From Dysgonomonas mossii (GTDB lineage Bacteria > Bacteroidota > Bacteroidia > Bacteroidales > Dysgonomonadaceae): 64,000 nucleotides of DNA. Positions within the stretch are counted from its first letter, which is position 1; every line of letters begins with the position of its first letter. Location of the stretch: NCBI RefSeq assembly GCF_004569505.1, contig NZ_SPPK01000003.1, positions 372,001 to 436,000 of the forward strand, read 5' to 3'. The notes under the pieces were generated by a model, which was not told the origin of the DNA, ran no database searches, and worked only from the letters and a program-made list of their open reading frames with translations. Below, piece by piece: positions 17,828-26,683 of this stretch. The position numbers were made by a program, and so were the translations under genes.

Positions 17828-19054
17828 TTAATACGGTGGGTATAAGTTTACATAAATTTGTCTTTGTACATTATACATGCCTCCAAAATCAGTTTCATTA
17901 TACCATCCATTAGAATCGCCGTTCCAACCCCAATTCATATAAAGCATATCTTCGTATTCATACCAAGAATCAACTACAATACCCAAAACCGTCCTTTTTA
18001 CATGGTAAGTTATTTCTTTATAACCATCACAATACCAAATGTGTCCGCCACCATATATGCTTGCATATCCTCCAATCAGTACCGGATATCCTCTAACTAA
18101 ATTAGTATGTACTGTCCTAAAGTCATAATTTATCATTCTTACATCTTCATATCCCAGTCGTTTGATACCTGTAACAATATCATTTGGCATAGCTCCACTG
18201 GCATTCGTGCCCCAAGTATAATCAGGTATTTGATCGGCAATGTCTCTAAACATTCTTGCAATGTGATTATCACCTGTTGAAGTTAATTTATAAGGCATGT
18301 ACCAATATGGCCAGTTTGAATTATACGGATAACTATAATTAAAGCACAACATACCCACAGCTACAGCAGGACAACCGGCTAAAGCACCTGAAACTTTGGC
18401 ATGATAGTTATATGGAGATTGTTGACCCCATTGAACAACTGTACCTGTTGACGGATTTACCCACGGCAAATTATAAGAACCCTTATGGCTTTTAGTATTT
18501 TTACCATCCGTATTTTTATCAACAATAAATTGAATTTCTACAATTGTATCTTGTTCGTTAGTAATATAGTTCCATAGACCATATTTTTGATTTTCTATAT
18601 TTACCTTACTTATTAATGATTTTTCTATCTCCAAACTTTTTTCTTGCAACCAACTGTTCATTGCAGGATTGTTTCGTATTGATGACATATCAAATCGTCC
18701 GGAATCGTTTAGGGCTAATATAGTTTTATCTTCCTTATCGGCAGACAGGAGCAAATAGCCACCATTATCATTATAATTGATGGAATACATTACAACCGTT
18801 CCAGACTCTGAAGTGATAGGAAGAATATCATAATCATTATTAGCTAAAAAACTTTTCTTTTTCAGGCTGATATCAGAATTAGCCCTAGAGGTCATAAATT
18901 TATCGACAAATGCTTTGGCTTCATCAAGAGATACTTGTTTCTCAACATTAATTTTGTTCTCTTGATTTGATGATATTCCATCCACCAAATCATTACTACA
19001 AGATGTGATGAATGCAAATAATGCTATATATAGAAAATATGTATATTTCTTCAT
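17828..19054 (-). CDS. C10 family lipoprotein protease with Spi-like prodomain
   Basis: From ATG 19054 the precursor is 408 residues; an in-frame TTG at 19063 would add 3. It has lipobox ITSC, then a prodomain resembling the Spi/C10 propeptide (SLDEAKAFVDKFMTSR, VVMYSINYNDNGGYLLLSAD, with AxxxAxxF-type helices) and the peptidase domain. The catalytic Cys lies in ALAGCPAVAVGML, the His in GGHIWYCDGY, and YMNWGWNGDSNGWY is the typical C-terminal block. It is more distant from its two neighbours than they are from each other, which suggests acquisition or early divergence and not recent triplication. Confidence 0.88.
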   Translation of the reverse strand: MKKYTYFLYIALFAFITSCSNDLVDGISSNQENKINVEKQVSLDEAKAFVDKFMTSRANSDISLKKKSFLANNDYDILPITSESGTVVMYSINYNDNGGYLLLSADKEDKTILALNDSGRFDMSSIRNNPAMNSWLQEKSLEIEKSLISKVNIENQKYGLWNYITNEQDTIVEIQFIVDKNTDGKNTKSHKGSYNLPWVNPSTGTVVQWGQQSPYNYHAKVSGALAGCPAVAVGMLCFNYSYPYNSNWPYWYMPYKLTSTGDNHIARMFRDIADQIPDYTWGTNASGAMPNDIVTGIKRLGYEDVRMINYDFRTVHTNLVRGYPVLIGGYASIYGGGHIWYCDGYKEITYHVKRTVLGIVVDSWYEYEDMLYMNWGWNGDSNGWYNETDFGGMYNVQRQIYVNLYPPY

Positions 19055-19142
19055 AATAGACAATTTTTAATTGATAAGAATTAGGGTAAGAGAACAAGAG
19101 AGGGTTATTAACAAAACTCTCTCTTGTTCTCCCAATAGATCA

Positions 19143-20669
19143 TTATAAGTTTTTCTTTCCAATATGAGTTAAGACAGATAGATCAGTGTCCTTAAAGTCA
19201 CCACCTTCACCTTGAGTCTCAAATGTTATGGAGCCATTCACTCTATCTTTTACTAAATAATAACCAGTACCTGAGCCTTGCCAGCCAAAGTTAGCATGGA
19301 AATAAACATCATATTGCTTAATCAATTGTCTTGTGACTCCAATTGGCATACAAATAAATTCATCCAATACAAAGGCATGACCCTTTCCTCCTACAAATAC
19401 CGGAAATGAATAGAATAATGATTGACGGATTAATTCTGGATCCCATTGAACCATTTTCTTGCCATTATTTAAAACGGTTACTCCACTTGCTGAATTAAAA
19501 TAATTTTCAACATTCGAGGATGTTGTACCGTTCTGTACAATACAATCCACCTCTACTGGAGGCCAACCATATTGACCTTTTCCCCATTGCGGCTCGCTTT
19601 TAGACTTAACGTATATATCTTTGTAAAGCAAACTAACCATGTCTATCTTTCTCGTCTCATCATATCTCCAAATTTCTTTACTTGCTTTCAGATAAGCCCA
19701 ATCCATTTGCATGCCATAACACTTCATCGTACTAGGAGCTAATGCTGCAACGATTTGAGCCATAGCAACTACAGCACATCCTGCAGGAGGGTAAGTGTAA
19801 TCAACCATTCCAAATAAGATATCGACATAATCTTTATCGTATTTGTAATTAAAAGGTTCTGATTGATGCCATAATGTACCACAAGGCAATCCTCTAGAAA
19901 TCGCAGCTTTTCTTATATCTATATCTGATGGTGCAGATTTTGTAGAATTCTCATCCTTTAAATATTTATCCAATGAAGTATTTGTTCCGTATAGTCTAAC
20001 ATACTTTTCAATAGTATTATTATCCACTTGGGACGCATTGATTCCTAGTCCTTTAGCTATTTTTTCTAAAGTTGCATATTTTTTGCTTTGTTGTGCAACA
20101 ATATTTTCTAACTGAATCTTGTAGGTTTCTTTTGACAAACCTAACATTTGATCTGCTCCAATATTTCTACTTTTTACTTTAACTTCACTTTTTAAATGTG
20201 AATCTTCAGCTGCTTCTGAAATCGGTATATAGGATATGATTTGAGGAAATCTATCATCACCTGAAACTAATGCTAAACCTTTAGTTCCATCAGCATTAGA
20301 TATTTCAACTTCATATACAGGTGCAGAGATATTACTCGACGAAGTACTCTTTGTAGAGCTCTTTTCACCTAGATAGTATTTGTCTTTAATAGTAAGGCTT
20401 TTTGATTTTAAAGATTTTGTTTGAATTTCATTAGTGTAAGAGATAGAGTTTTCCAATAATTGATTTTGAAAACTAGTAACAATATCAATTATCTCTGATT
20501 CTGATAGTTCTTGCCCTTGTCCAGAGTTCAGACTATTTAACTCATCGCCAGTCAATGCCATTGGATTATCTACCGAAGCCGATTTATCCTCAATTACATC
20601 ATCATTGCTACAAGACAAAACAAGCCCGGCAATCATGAAAAACACAAGTAAATTTTTAATTTTCTTCAT
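19143..20669 (-). CDS. C10 family lipoprotein protease, paralogue of 16319-17776
   Basis: The 508-residue precursor has lipobox LSC (LVLSCSNDD), a long Ser/Lys-rich propeptide and a C10 domain. The catalytic Cys is in PAGCAVVAMAQIVAA, the His in GGKGHAFVLDEF, and FHANFGWQGSGTGYY is the C-terminal block. In the His motif the usual Gly after Asp is Glu, a small departure that should not abolish the dyad. It is the first protease of the operon, 39 bp after the small exported protein gene. Confidence 0.85.
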   Translation of the reverse strand: MKKIKNLLVFFMIAGLVLSCSNDDVIEDKSASVDNPMALTGDELNSLNSGQGQELSESEIIDIVTSFQNQLLENSISYTNEIQTKSLKSKSLTIKDKYYLGEKSSTKSTSSSNISAPVYEVEISNADGTKGLALVSGDDRFPQIISYIPISEAAEDSHLKSEVKVKSRNIGADQMLGLSKETYKIQLENIVAQQSKKYATLEKIAKGLGINASQVDNNTIEKYVRLYGTNTSLDKYLKDENSTKSAPSDIDIRKAAISRGLPCGTLWHQSEPFNYKYDKDYVDILFGMVDYTYPPAGCAVVAMAQIVAALAPSTMKCYGMQMDWAYLKASKEIWRYDETRKIDMVSLLYKDIYVKSKSEPQWGKGQYGWPPVEVDCIVQNGTTSSNVENYFNSASGVTVLNNGKKMVQWDPELIRQSLFYSFPVFVGGKGHAFVLDEFICMPIGVTRQLIKQYDVYFHANFGWQGSGTGYYLVKDRVNGSITFETQGEGGDFKDTDLSVLTHIGKKNL

Positions 20670-20708
20670 TTTAGATACTTTATGGTTAATAAAATAATAG
20701 TATTGAAA

Positions 20709-21119
20709 CTATTCAATAAAAAAATCACCTATGTAATAATCATCTTCAGAAAGAAATATAATCAACGTGTAGACCTCAGATTCAAGATCGCCTAAGTTAA
20801 TTTCTAATTCTTCAAGAGAGGGCAGTTTGTGTTGTATTTTATAGAGAATATTATTTTTATCACGGATTTCAATTGTTGTTATAAATGGTACATTAGTATA
20901 AATTTTCAACTTATCTAAATCTTGAAATACTATTACTTGCTCTTTACCTGTTCTTGCACGTAAAGATGCAGACTCATATTTCATTTGTATCTTTTTACTC
21001 TTTTTGAATGATGTAAGATAACTATGCATTTCATTCTTAAGAAATGAAATGTCAGATGGAAACAGATTTAAAGGCAGTAATAAAACTATAAGAACAAATA
21101 ATAATAAACACTTTTTCAT
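20709..21119 (-). CDS. Small exported protein (DUF3244-like), start of protease operon
   Basis: The 136-residue protein starts with a clear signal peptide (KKCLLLFVLIVLLLPLNLFP), followed by about 110 residues of predicted beta structure ending in EVYTLIIFLSEDDYYIGDFF. This resembles the small DUF3244-type secreted proteins of Bacteroidetes, and the end matches their usual Y-x-L-x-I...Y-x-G-x-F-x-I pattern. It is the first gene of the C10 protease operon, so an inhibitor or chaperone of the proteases is possible. The family call is tentative. Confidence 0.55.
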   Translation of the reverse strand: MKKCLLLFVLIVLLLPLNLFPSDISFLKNEMHSYLTSFKKSKKIQMKYESASLRARTGKEQVIVFQDLDKLKIYTNVPFITTIEIRDKNNILYKIQHKLPSLEELEINLGDLESEVYTLIIFLSEDDYYIGDFFIE

Positions 21120-21148
21120 AACTTATCTCTGGGTTTAACATTTATATG

Positions 21149-21156
21149 CAAATGTA
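21149..21156 (-). promoter_or_regulatory. Probable -7 box of the C10 protease operon
   Basis: On the minus strand this reads TACATTTG, matching TAnnTTTG, 30 bp before the first gene. No TTTG -33 box is seen at 19 nt, which would fit activation by the adjacent regulator. Confidence 0.45.
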
Positions 21157-21295
21157 GAGTAAGGTGTTTAATATTATTAATGATATAAATAGGCGTGTAA
21201 CTTTTTTACAACAGAATAAAAATGTAAACTGCTGAAAATTAAATGTGTAAATAAATGGTTAGAGACAAGGTCTGCGTGTTTTTTCAACCTCAATA

Positions 21296-23002
21296 TTAGT
21301 ATTCTACACTCTTTTTTAAGAATTCATTTATATTTCCATAGTCATCAACACCTATTTTTTTGCGTATTGATGACCGTCTTGCAGTAATTGATCGATTGCT
21401 TAACCCACAAATAATAGAGATTTCGGTATTACTAAAATCATTATATATAAGACAACAGATTTTAAATTCCTCATCATCAAGTTCTGGAAAAGTTTTATAA
21501 AGCGAGTCTAGAAATCCATTATGTAGTTTGTTCATTGCGTCATAAAGAATATTCCAATCTAGTTTTTCTTTACCATAGATTATTTCATTAAACTTTTTCA
21601 AGATTTTGGCTCCATCCTCTCGATCTCTCTGCCTAATATAGCCCTCCAATAATGCAGCTTTCTTTAATATATTGAAATGCCTGAATAGAACAGATTTAAA
21701 TGTTTCTTCCTGTTGTTTGAATGATTCATTTTTCTGCTTGAAGGATTCAACTCTTTGCTTGTAACTTTCGACCATATCAGTGAATGCTATTATTTTTTGG
21801 TCTGCTTCTTCTAAAGCTTTTTTATTAAGGGATAACTTAATGTAATAGGAAATCCCCATAATAATAGACAATATGAATAAAGCTAAGAATATAATAATCA
21901 CTCTCTGATTTTTTATTAAAAGATTGTTATGTTTATTTTTAATTAGTTCATAGTTATATTTTTTTTCAATATCTAAAATAGCTTTGTTTTCATTCATCAA
22001 ATATTCTTCCTCCATAAAGCTTAAATATTCTTCATTTAAAGACAAAGCTTGTTTATAGTCACCTTTTGATTTTAATATTTTCGATTCTAATTCATTCAAA
22101 TACTTTTTTGTATGATAATCGGTTTCGGATTGGGGTAAAATGCGAGCCATATTTATAAAATATTGAGTCGAATCAATATTGTTTTCAGATAGATATGTCT
22201 TGGCAATGTTATAATAGATTTTCGCAGTTATAACATTATCTTCTGTATAGTTTAAAGCATCTTTAAAAAATTCAATAGCCTTATCAGGCTTTCCATTCTC
22301 ACGATACAACAAACCTAGATTTTGCCGGAATCCTTCTTTTAACTTTAAATCATTTGATGCATCTGCTATTTCCAAACCTTTTTGTAAATAAAAAGAAGCT
22401 GAATCATTCTGTGACTCTTTCATAAGGAAACAGAGTCCTAATTGGTTATATGTAATAGCTTCATTTGTGTAATGATTGGATTTACTAAAATGAAACGCTG
22501 CTGTTTTAAATCTTTTAATTGCTTCATCAAGCAATAATTCCTGATAAAATAATTCTGCAATACTTGATTGAATCAAGCCCCTTAAACAGTCTTGTCTATC
22601 AACCCCAGAGATATATCTTTCAGCTTCGAGGAATTCCAGCATTGCTTTTTTATTATCTCCTTGTTCTAATAATACAAGCCCTGAGTATAAGAAAGATTGG
22701 GCAATATTTTCTTTGTCATTTTTGGAAATATAATATTGTTTTACTTTGAAAATAATTGTATCTGATGAAATATCTTCATAACATTTATCTTTGGCTTTAA
22801 TCTTTAATAAATGATATTTTGCATGTTGGCTATCAGAAAATTTCTCTTCAAATTGTATTGAATTTAAGAATATAAGCGCACTGTCTGGATAGGTTTCAAT
22901 CAACTGCTCGGATAATTCTAGGAGTTTTGAATCAGGAGTTAATTCAATATTACATGATATCAATAAAATAGCCAGAATTGGGATGAATCTAAGAGGTTTC
23001 AT
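21296..23002 (-). CDS. TPR membrane regulator with C-terminal LuxR-type HTH
   Basis: The 568-residue protein has a lipoprotein-type leader (LLISC, Cys about 17), TPR repeats (about 30-340), a transmembrane helix (about 367-388, VIIIFLALFILSIIMGISYY), a coiled coil with repeated ESFKQ units, and a C-terminal domain ending in a LuxR/GerE-like helix-turn-helix (LDDEEFKICCLIYNDFSNTEIS, LSNRSITARRSSIRKKIG). Such proteins are common next to surface or polysaccharide loci in Bacteroidetes, where they link an envelope signal to transcription. It sits directly upstream of the C10 protease operon in the same direction, so it is the likely regulator. Confidence 0.75.
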   Translation of the reverse strand: MKPLRFIPILAILLISCNIELTPDSKLLELSEQLIETYPDSALIFLNSIQFEEKFSDSQHAKYHLLKIKAKDKCYEDISSDTIIFKVKQYYISKNDKENIAQSFLYSGLVLLEQGDNKKAMLEFLEAERYISGVDRQDCLRGLIQSSIAELFYQELLLDEAIKRFKTAAFHFSKSNHYTNEAITYNQLGLCFLMKESQNDSASFYLQKGLEIADASNDLKLKEGFRQNLGLLYRENGKPDKAIEFFKDALNYTEDNVITAKIYYNIAKTYLSENNIDSTQYFINMARILPQSETDYHTKKYLNELESKILKSKGDYKQALSLNEEYLSFMEEEYLMNENKAILDIEKKYNYELIKNKHNNLLIKNQRVIIIFLALFILSIIMGISYYIKLSLNKKALEEADQKIIAFTDMVESYKQRVESFKQKNESFKQQEETFKSVLFRHFNILKKAALLEGYIRQRDREDGAKILKKFNEIIYGKEKLDWNILYDAMNKLHNGFLDSLYKTFPELDDEEFKICCLIYNDFSNTEISIICGLSNRSITARRSSIRKKIGVDDYGNINEFLKKSVEY

Positions 23003-23221
23003 AATGGTCTTTTTTTATTACTATCTATAATACAATTGTTAAAATTAGAAAATATATTACATCCTTCAATAATTTTTTGGAAAAAAGAAATGTCAAGATA
23101 GTAACCTTATTTCCTAAAATAAGATTTATTCCAATTAAAATTTTCAGACAAAGGGATGCCGTTTATCCAATCTTTTATTTAGTCTTATTTTATTTAACAA
23201 TTTGTCTAATATCAAATATTA

Positions 23222-24214
23222 TTAATTGTTTCTATTTGTCAGATTTACAATTACTTTTACCATAACATCCTTCTCTTCTGTCTTACTCTCTGCAATCATC
23301 AAAGTAAGAGCTACCAAGGTGTTATTTTCTATCAATTTTGAGCCATCTGATTTATATAAGATTCCATTGTTTTCTAAAAACCACAAGAAGAGAAAAGCTG
23401 CAATTCTTTTGTTACCATCACTAAAAGAATGGTTTTTAACAACCAAATATAATAACATTGCAGCCTTTTCCTCAACACTTGGGTATAAATCTTCTCCTCC
23501 AAAAGTCTGATAAATTGTATTAATAGAGCTTTTGAATGATTGGTCTTTTTCGTTTCCAAAGAGTCCACTACTGCCAAATTTGTGTCGAAGCGTATCGATT
23601 GCTTCCATTGCGTTGTTATAGTTGGCTTGGAATTGCTCTTTTTCGGTAGTATTATTTATTTCAAGGGATTGGTAATCATATTTGTCTAAAGTATCAAGGG
23701 CATAGGTATAGTCACTTATGACTTGTAGTATATCATTAGCTTGTTCTTTTGTAGTTTCGCTTCTGGTCGCTATTCCGGTTAATACCTTTATCGAGTTCAA
23801 TGCTTCTTGCAACTGTTTAACCTTAGCTTGTTGATTGACAACAAAGCCTTTTACAAGATATTCTTTTAAGATTTTATTTGCCCAGATACGGAACTGAATA
23901 CCTCGATTTGATTTTACTCTATATCCTACAGAAATAATCATATCCAGATTATAGTGTTCGACTTGTCTTTCAACACGCCTTTTACCTTCTATTCCAACTG
24001 TCGCAAATTTTGCGACAGTTGGAATTTCCTTCAATTCCTCTTGTAGAGCATTATTGATATGCTTACCAATAGTTTTAATATCCCTATCAAATAATTCAGC
24101 TATCTGTTGACGGTTAATCCATACAGTTTCACCATCTAACTTGACGTCTATGTGAGTGTTTCCATCAGGACTTTGATATAATATAATTTTACTCTCACTT
24201 TTTACTGATGCCAT
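23222..24214 (-). CDS. RhuM-type protein fused to a Fic/Doc domain
   Basis: The 330-residue protein has an N-terminal RhuM module (about 1-125: VWINRQQIAELFDRD, GKRRVERQVEHYNLDMIISVGYRVKSNRGIQFRIWA) and a C-terminal Fic/Doc domain with the active-site loop HSFSDGNKR (262-270). The His is the catalytic residue, and the NKR ending resembles Doc-like members more than HxFxDGNGR AMP transferases. It overlaps the preceding GIY-YIG gene by 13 bp. Fic/Doc proteins modify target proteins with nucleotides or phosphate and are often toxins. The target is unknown. Confidence 0.85.
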   Translation of the reverse strand: MASVKSESKIILYQSPDGNTHIDVKLDGETVWINRQQIAELFDRDIKTIGKHINNALQEELKEIPTVAKFATVGIEGKRRVERQVEHYNLDMIISVGYRVKSNRGIQFRIWANKILKEYLVKGFVVNQQAKVKQLQEALNSIKVLTGIATRSETTKEQANDILQVISDYTYALDTLDKYDYQSLEINNTTEKEQFQANYNNAMEAIDTLRHKFGSSGLFGNEKDQSFKSSINTIYQTFGGEDLYPSVEEKAAMLLYLVVKNHSFSDGNKRIAAFLFLWFLENNGILYKSDGSKLIENNTLVALTLMIAESKTEEKDVMVKVIVNLTNRNN

Positions 24215-24663
24215 TTCGGTAGTTTATTATAATGTTCCGATTTATACCTATTTGTTATTAACCCCTCTATGTCAGTTGGGAAATCATTAAACTTATCATC
24301 GTGGGTTACCCACCAATAGACTTTTATCATTCCAATTTCAAATTCTTTCATCATAAGAGGAAATTGCTTTTTTCTTTTGATTCTCTTATTATTATTCTTT
24401 ATATCAAATCCAAATTGATTTGGATGATAGCCGTTTATTAATCTATCATACATTCCTCCTTTTCTGATTTTTATTGTCCCATCAGCATTTCTTTGTCCAC
24501 TTGCTCCAATATAAAGCAAATTTTCACAATCATTAAGAACCTCATATATGAGATAAATTCCGCATTTATCTTTGGGCGCATTACACTTTTGTTCGAAAGA
24601 TTCTCCTAGTTGAAAAGTAAAAAAATCGCTCTGTATATATTTATTAAGAATATAACCAAACAT
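24202..24663 (-). CDS. GIY-YIG nuclease-like protein
   Basis: This 153-residue protein has GIY at 35-37 and YIG at 51-53 (CGIYLIYE and LLYIGASG), then GGMYDRLINGYH, which supplies the conserved Arg of GIY-YIG nucleases. It is short, without an extra DNA-binding domain. It starts 3 bp after the integrase stop and overlaps the RhuM-Fic gene, so integrase, GIY-YIG and RhuM-Fic form one compact unit. It may act in stability or exclusion of the element. A nuclease fold is likely; the role is inferred. Confidence 0.7.
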   Translation of the reverse strand: MFGYILNKYIQSDFFTFQLGESFEQKCNAPKDKCGIYLIYEVLNDCENLLYIGASGQRNADGTIKIRKGGMYDRLINGYHPNQFGFDIKNNNKRIKRKKQFPLMMKEFEIGMIKVYWWVTHDDKFNDFPTDIEGLITNRYKSEHYNKLPKWHQ

Positions 24664-24666
24664 ATC

Positions 24667-25839
24667 TTAAAATTTTATTTCTGGCAATGAATTTACAGCT
24701 TTTTCTTTTAACGAATCTACAGCACGGGTATATTTCTCAGTGTGTTTCAATCCACTATGTCCCAAAAGTGAGGCTACAGTTTTTATATCGGTTTGACACT
24801 CTCCTAAAAGATTAACGGCGAAAGAATGTCTGGCGCAATGCCAAGTAATGTGCTTATCAATCCTTGCACGAGCAACCCATGTTCTAAGAGCTTTTAAGCA
24901 TCCCGTATGACTTGGTAATTTGAATATATAATCATCTTTAGATGGCTTTTCTCCAATCAGTGATAATAATGTTTGACTCAATGGCAAGATTACAATAGAA
25001 TGCTTAGAATGGCCTTTAGTTTTAGCTTGTTCAAACTTTATTCGTTTACCTGAATAATCTACATTACTGTATTTTAAATCGACTACATCGCAATATCTTA
25101 ACCCTGCATATAAGCAGAAAAGGAATGCTCTTTTTATATCGCCATTTTGATAGGGAGTTTTAGCAAGCTGCTGTATTTCTTCCAATGTTAGCACATCTTT
25201 AGTTAATGCACTATCATCTACAACACAAACAACCCCATTACATGGGTTTTTAAGGAATATGTCTTTTTCTGCTGCATATTTTACGACTTTTTTAAACCGT
25301 TGAAAATATCCTCTCGCTCCTTCTCCCACAGATCGGCTTTGTAAATATTCGACAAACTTAATCATCATATCTTTATCTATCTGATCGGGGCGAACATTAG
25401 CTTTTAATGCAGGGTAGTATTCAGATAAGAAATCTTTGAATCGTTGAAGGCTTCCTTCCATCATGCGAATGTCTTTCTTTGTATAGGTATCTACATAAGA
25501 CTGATAATAGTCAATGAAGTTTATTTTTTGTTTCACCGGAGATACTTTACCATGCTTTTGGTTAACTAATTCTCTTTCTTTGTCTGTACGAATCTCATTA
25601 GCCAAAGCCAGAGTTTCTTTGTTTTTCTGGCGTTCTTCCGGTGTTCTCGGATTAGCTAAAAGATATAACCCTAAATATTCCTTACTTCTAATATGCTTAA
25701 TCTTTTCTTTGCCTGTAGTTTCATCAATCACTTTATTATATCCCATGTAGTATTCAAGGTATAGACTTTGCCTGCCATCCGCCAATGCTTTCTGCTGTAA
25801 TTTGGGATTTTCTTTGGTTTTTGTTTGAATTTTAGCCAT
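24667..25839 (-). CDS. Tyrosine recombinase (integrase)
   Basis: The 390-residue protein has an N-terminal arm-binding region (about 1-95), a SAM-like core-binding domain (about 110-205) and a C-terminal catalytic domain. Catalytic residues are visible: Arg in CLYAGLRYCDVVDL, HxxR in WHCARHSFAVNLL, His in LGHSGLKHTEKY and the Tyr nucleophile in EKYTR. It is 207 bp inside attR, the typical position for a Bacteroidetes tRNA-targeting integrase. The 23-bp repeats near both ends are probably its arm sites. Confidence 0.95.
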   Translation of the reverse strand: MAKIQTKTKENPKLQQKALADGRQSLYLEYYMGYNKVIDETTGKEKIKHIRSKEYLGLYLLANPRTPEERQKNKETLALANEIRTDKERELVNQKHGKVSPVKQKINFIDYYQSYVDTYTKKDIRMMEGSLQRFKDFLSEYYPALKANVRPDQIDKDMMIKFVEYLQSRSVGEGARGYFQRFKKVVKYAAEKDIFLKNPCNGVVCVVDDSALTKDVLTLEEIQQLAKTPYQNGDIKRAFLFCLYAGLRYCDVVDLKYSNVDYSGKRIKFEQAKTKGHSKHSIVILPLSQTLLSLIGEKPSKDDYIFKLPSHTGCLKALRTWVARARIDKHITWHCARHSFAVNLLGECQTDIKTVASLLGHSGLKHTEKYTRAVDSLKEKAVNSLPEIKF

Positions 25840-25909
25840 TTCAGTTAGATATTGAGGTTATATTATCTTTCTTAACTCTTATTGGCAAAGGTAAAATAAT
25901 ATTTCAATT

Positions 25910-25932
25910 GGGGTGTAAAAAAGGTGTAAAAA
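25910..25932. repeat. Right arm-type integrase site candidate (copy 2 of a 23-bp repeat)
   Basis: Identical over 23 bp to 4153-4175 and in the same orientation. It lies 70 bp upstream of the integrase start and 114 bp inside attR, so it could also autoregulate the integrase promoter. Confidence 0.6.
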
Positions 25933-26046
25933 ATAACAGAAAACGCTCAAATTAAGAGAAAATTCTACTTCTTTATTATTATATAAATATCTTATAATTA
26001 TGTGTTTACATTCTTTTGATTGGATGATGTTTAATAGGTTGTGTAT

Positions 26047-26060
26047 CGGCTCTGGGTACT
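26047..26060 (+). other. attR core: 14-bp copy of the tRNA-Leu 3' end
   Basis: Identical to 4093-4106. The flanking bases lack the rest of the tRNA, so this is the displaced copy made by integration. Confidence 0.85.
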
Positions 26061-26063
26061 CAG

Positions 26064-26098
26064 GCGGAGAAAGTTGAAAAACTATCTCCGCTTTTTTA
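26064..26098 (+). terminator. Probable original tRNA-Leu terminator, displaced by the element
   Basis: GCGGAGA (26064-26070) pairs with TCTCCGC (26085-26091), followed by six T and another T-rich run. No gene precedes it now, but without the element it would lie 3 bp after the attB core of the tRNA. Confidence 0.75.
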
Positions 26099-26194
26099 TT
26101 TTTTGTCTCGCAATTTTTTTTTTATAAGATATTAATCAAGTACAAAATTTTTGGTTTGTGTTTTATAGGGCAATATATAATATAGGTTCTTATA

Positions 26195-26647
26195 TTATCC
26201 GATAACTATTTTCTCATTCATGTTAGTTATCAACGTCCCTCCATAATTGAATGTTATTTTAGCTTCATCTTTATTTACCCAATCTTTAATAACCCCTTTA
26301 TTGACAGATAAGTCTGAAAATTGTTTTGGGACTTTTATTTTTGAATTATCAACAATAACAAACAGCATGTAAACTCCCCAACCAAAACTTCTTATACCAC
26401 ATTGTAGCGCATTTATAGGTATCGATTTAGTAAGATTATCAACTATTTCTCTTTTTGTAAAGGCTCCTATTTGGGGTTCGTATGGATTCCAATAATGGTT
26501 CCACATCTCTCGTTTTTCGGAGATAGGAAGTACATCCCATTCTAAAAAAGTAATATCACTATTTAACAACCTCATCGTTTTTATATTTGAAGGTATTACA
26601 AATGTAATATATTCTTTTTTGTACAGTTTCGGAATCCATTCTCTCAA
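26195..26647 (-). pseudogene. Hypothetical protein gene, probably missing its 5' end
   Basis: The longest start is a TTG giving 150 residues with no recognised family (IPKLYKKEYITFVIPSNIK, WDVLPISEKREMWNHYW, FGWGVYMLFVIVD). The same frame stays open upstream and reads FSNQFLEDLDLIYELREW with no ATG. The segment at 28100-28144 encodes the closely related QFIEDLGLIYELRGW behind a proper ATG (28165). So this gene seems to have lost its start where a repeated terminator-bearing element joins it near 26690. It could still be translated from TTG. Confidence 0.5.
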
Positions 26648-26683
26648 TTCATAAATTAAGTCTAAATCTTCAAGAAATTGGTT

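Larger units (their letters stand above)
4107..26060. mobile_element. Integrative mobilizable element in tRNA-Leu (about 22 kb)
   Basis: The boundaries are the duplicated 14-bp tRNA core. All supported genes inside lie on the minus strand. The element carries a tyrosine recombinase next to attR, an excisionase-like HTH gene, MobC, a relaxase with an HxDxxxxHxH motif, a third mob-linked membrane protein and a structured oriT candidate. There are no TraG-type coupling protein or mating-pore genes, so it should need a helper conjugative element. Cargo includes the phosphoesterase-STAND/TcmP operon, the C10 protease operon and a GIY-YIG/RhuM-Fic pair. The structure is seen directly; mobility is inferred. 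Confidence 0.88.

Noticed and set aside
19143..20669. The three C10 genes as a recent triplication
   Set aside because: The gene at 17828-19054 differs strongly from the other two in length and motifs, so only two are close paralogues.
4107..26060. The element as a full conjugative transposon or a prophage
   Set aside because: No TraG-type coupling protein, mating-pore genes, capsid, portal, terminase or tail genes are present. The Gp37/Gp68-like label of the DUF5131 gene is only a family name.
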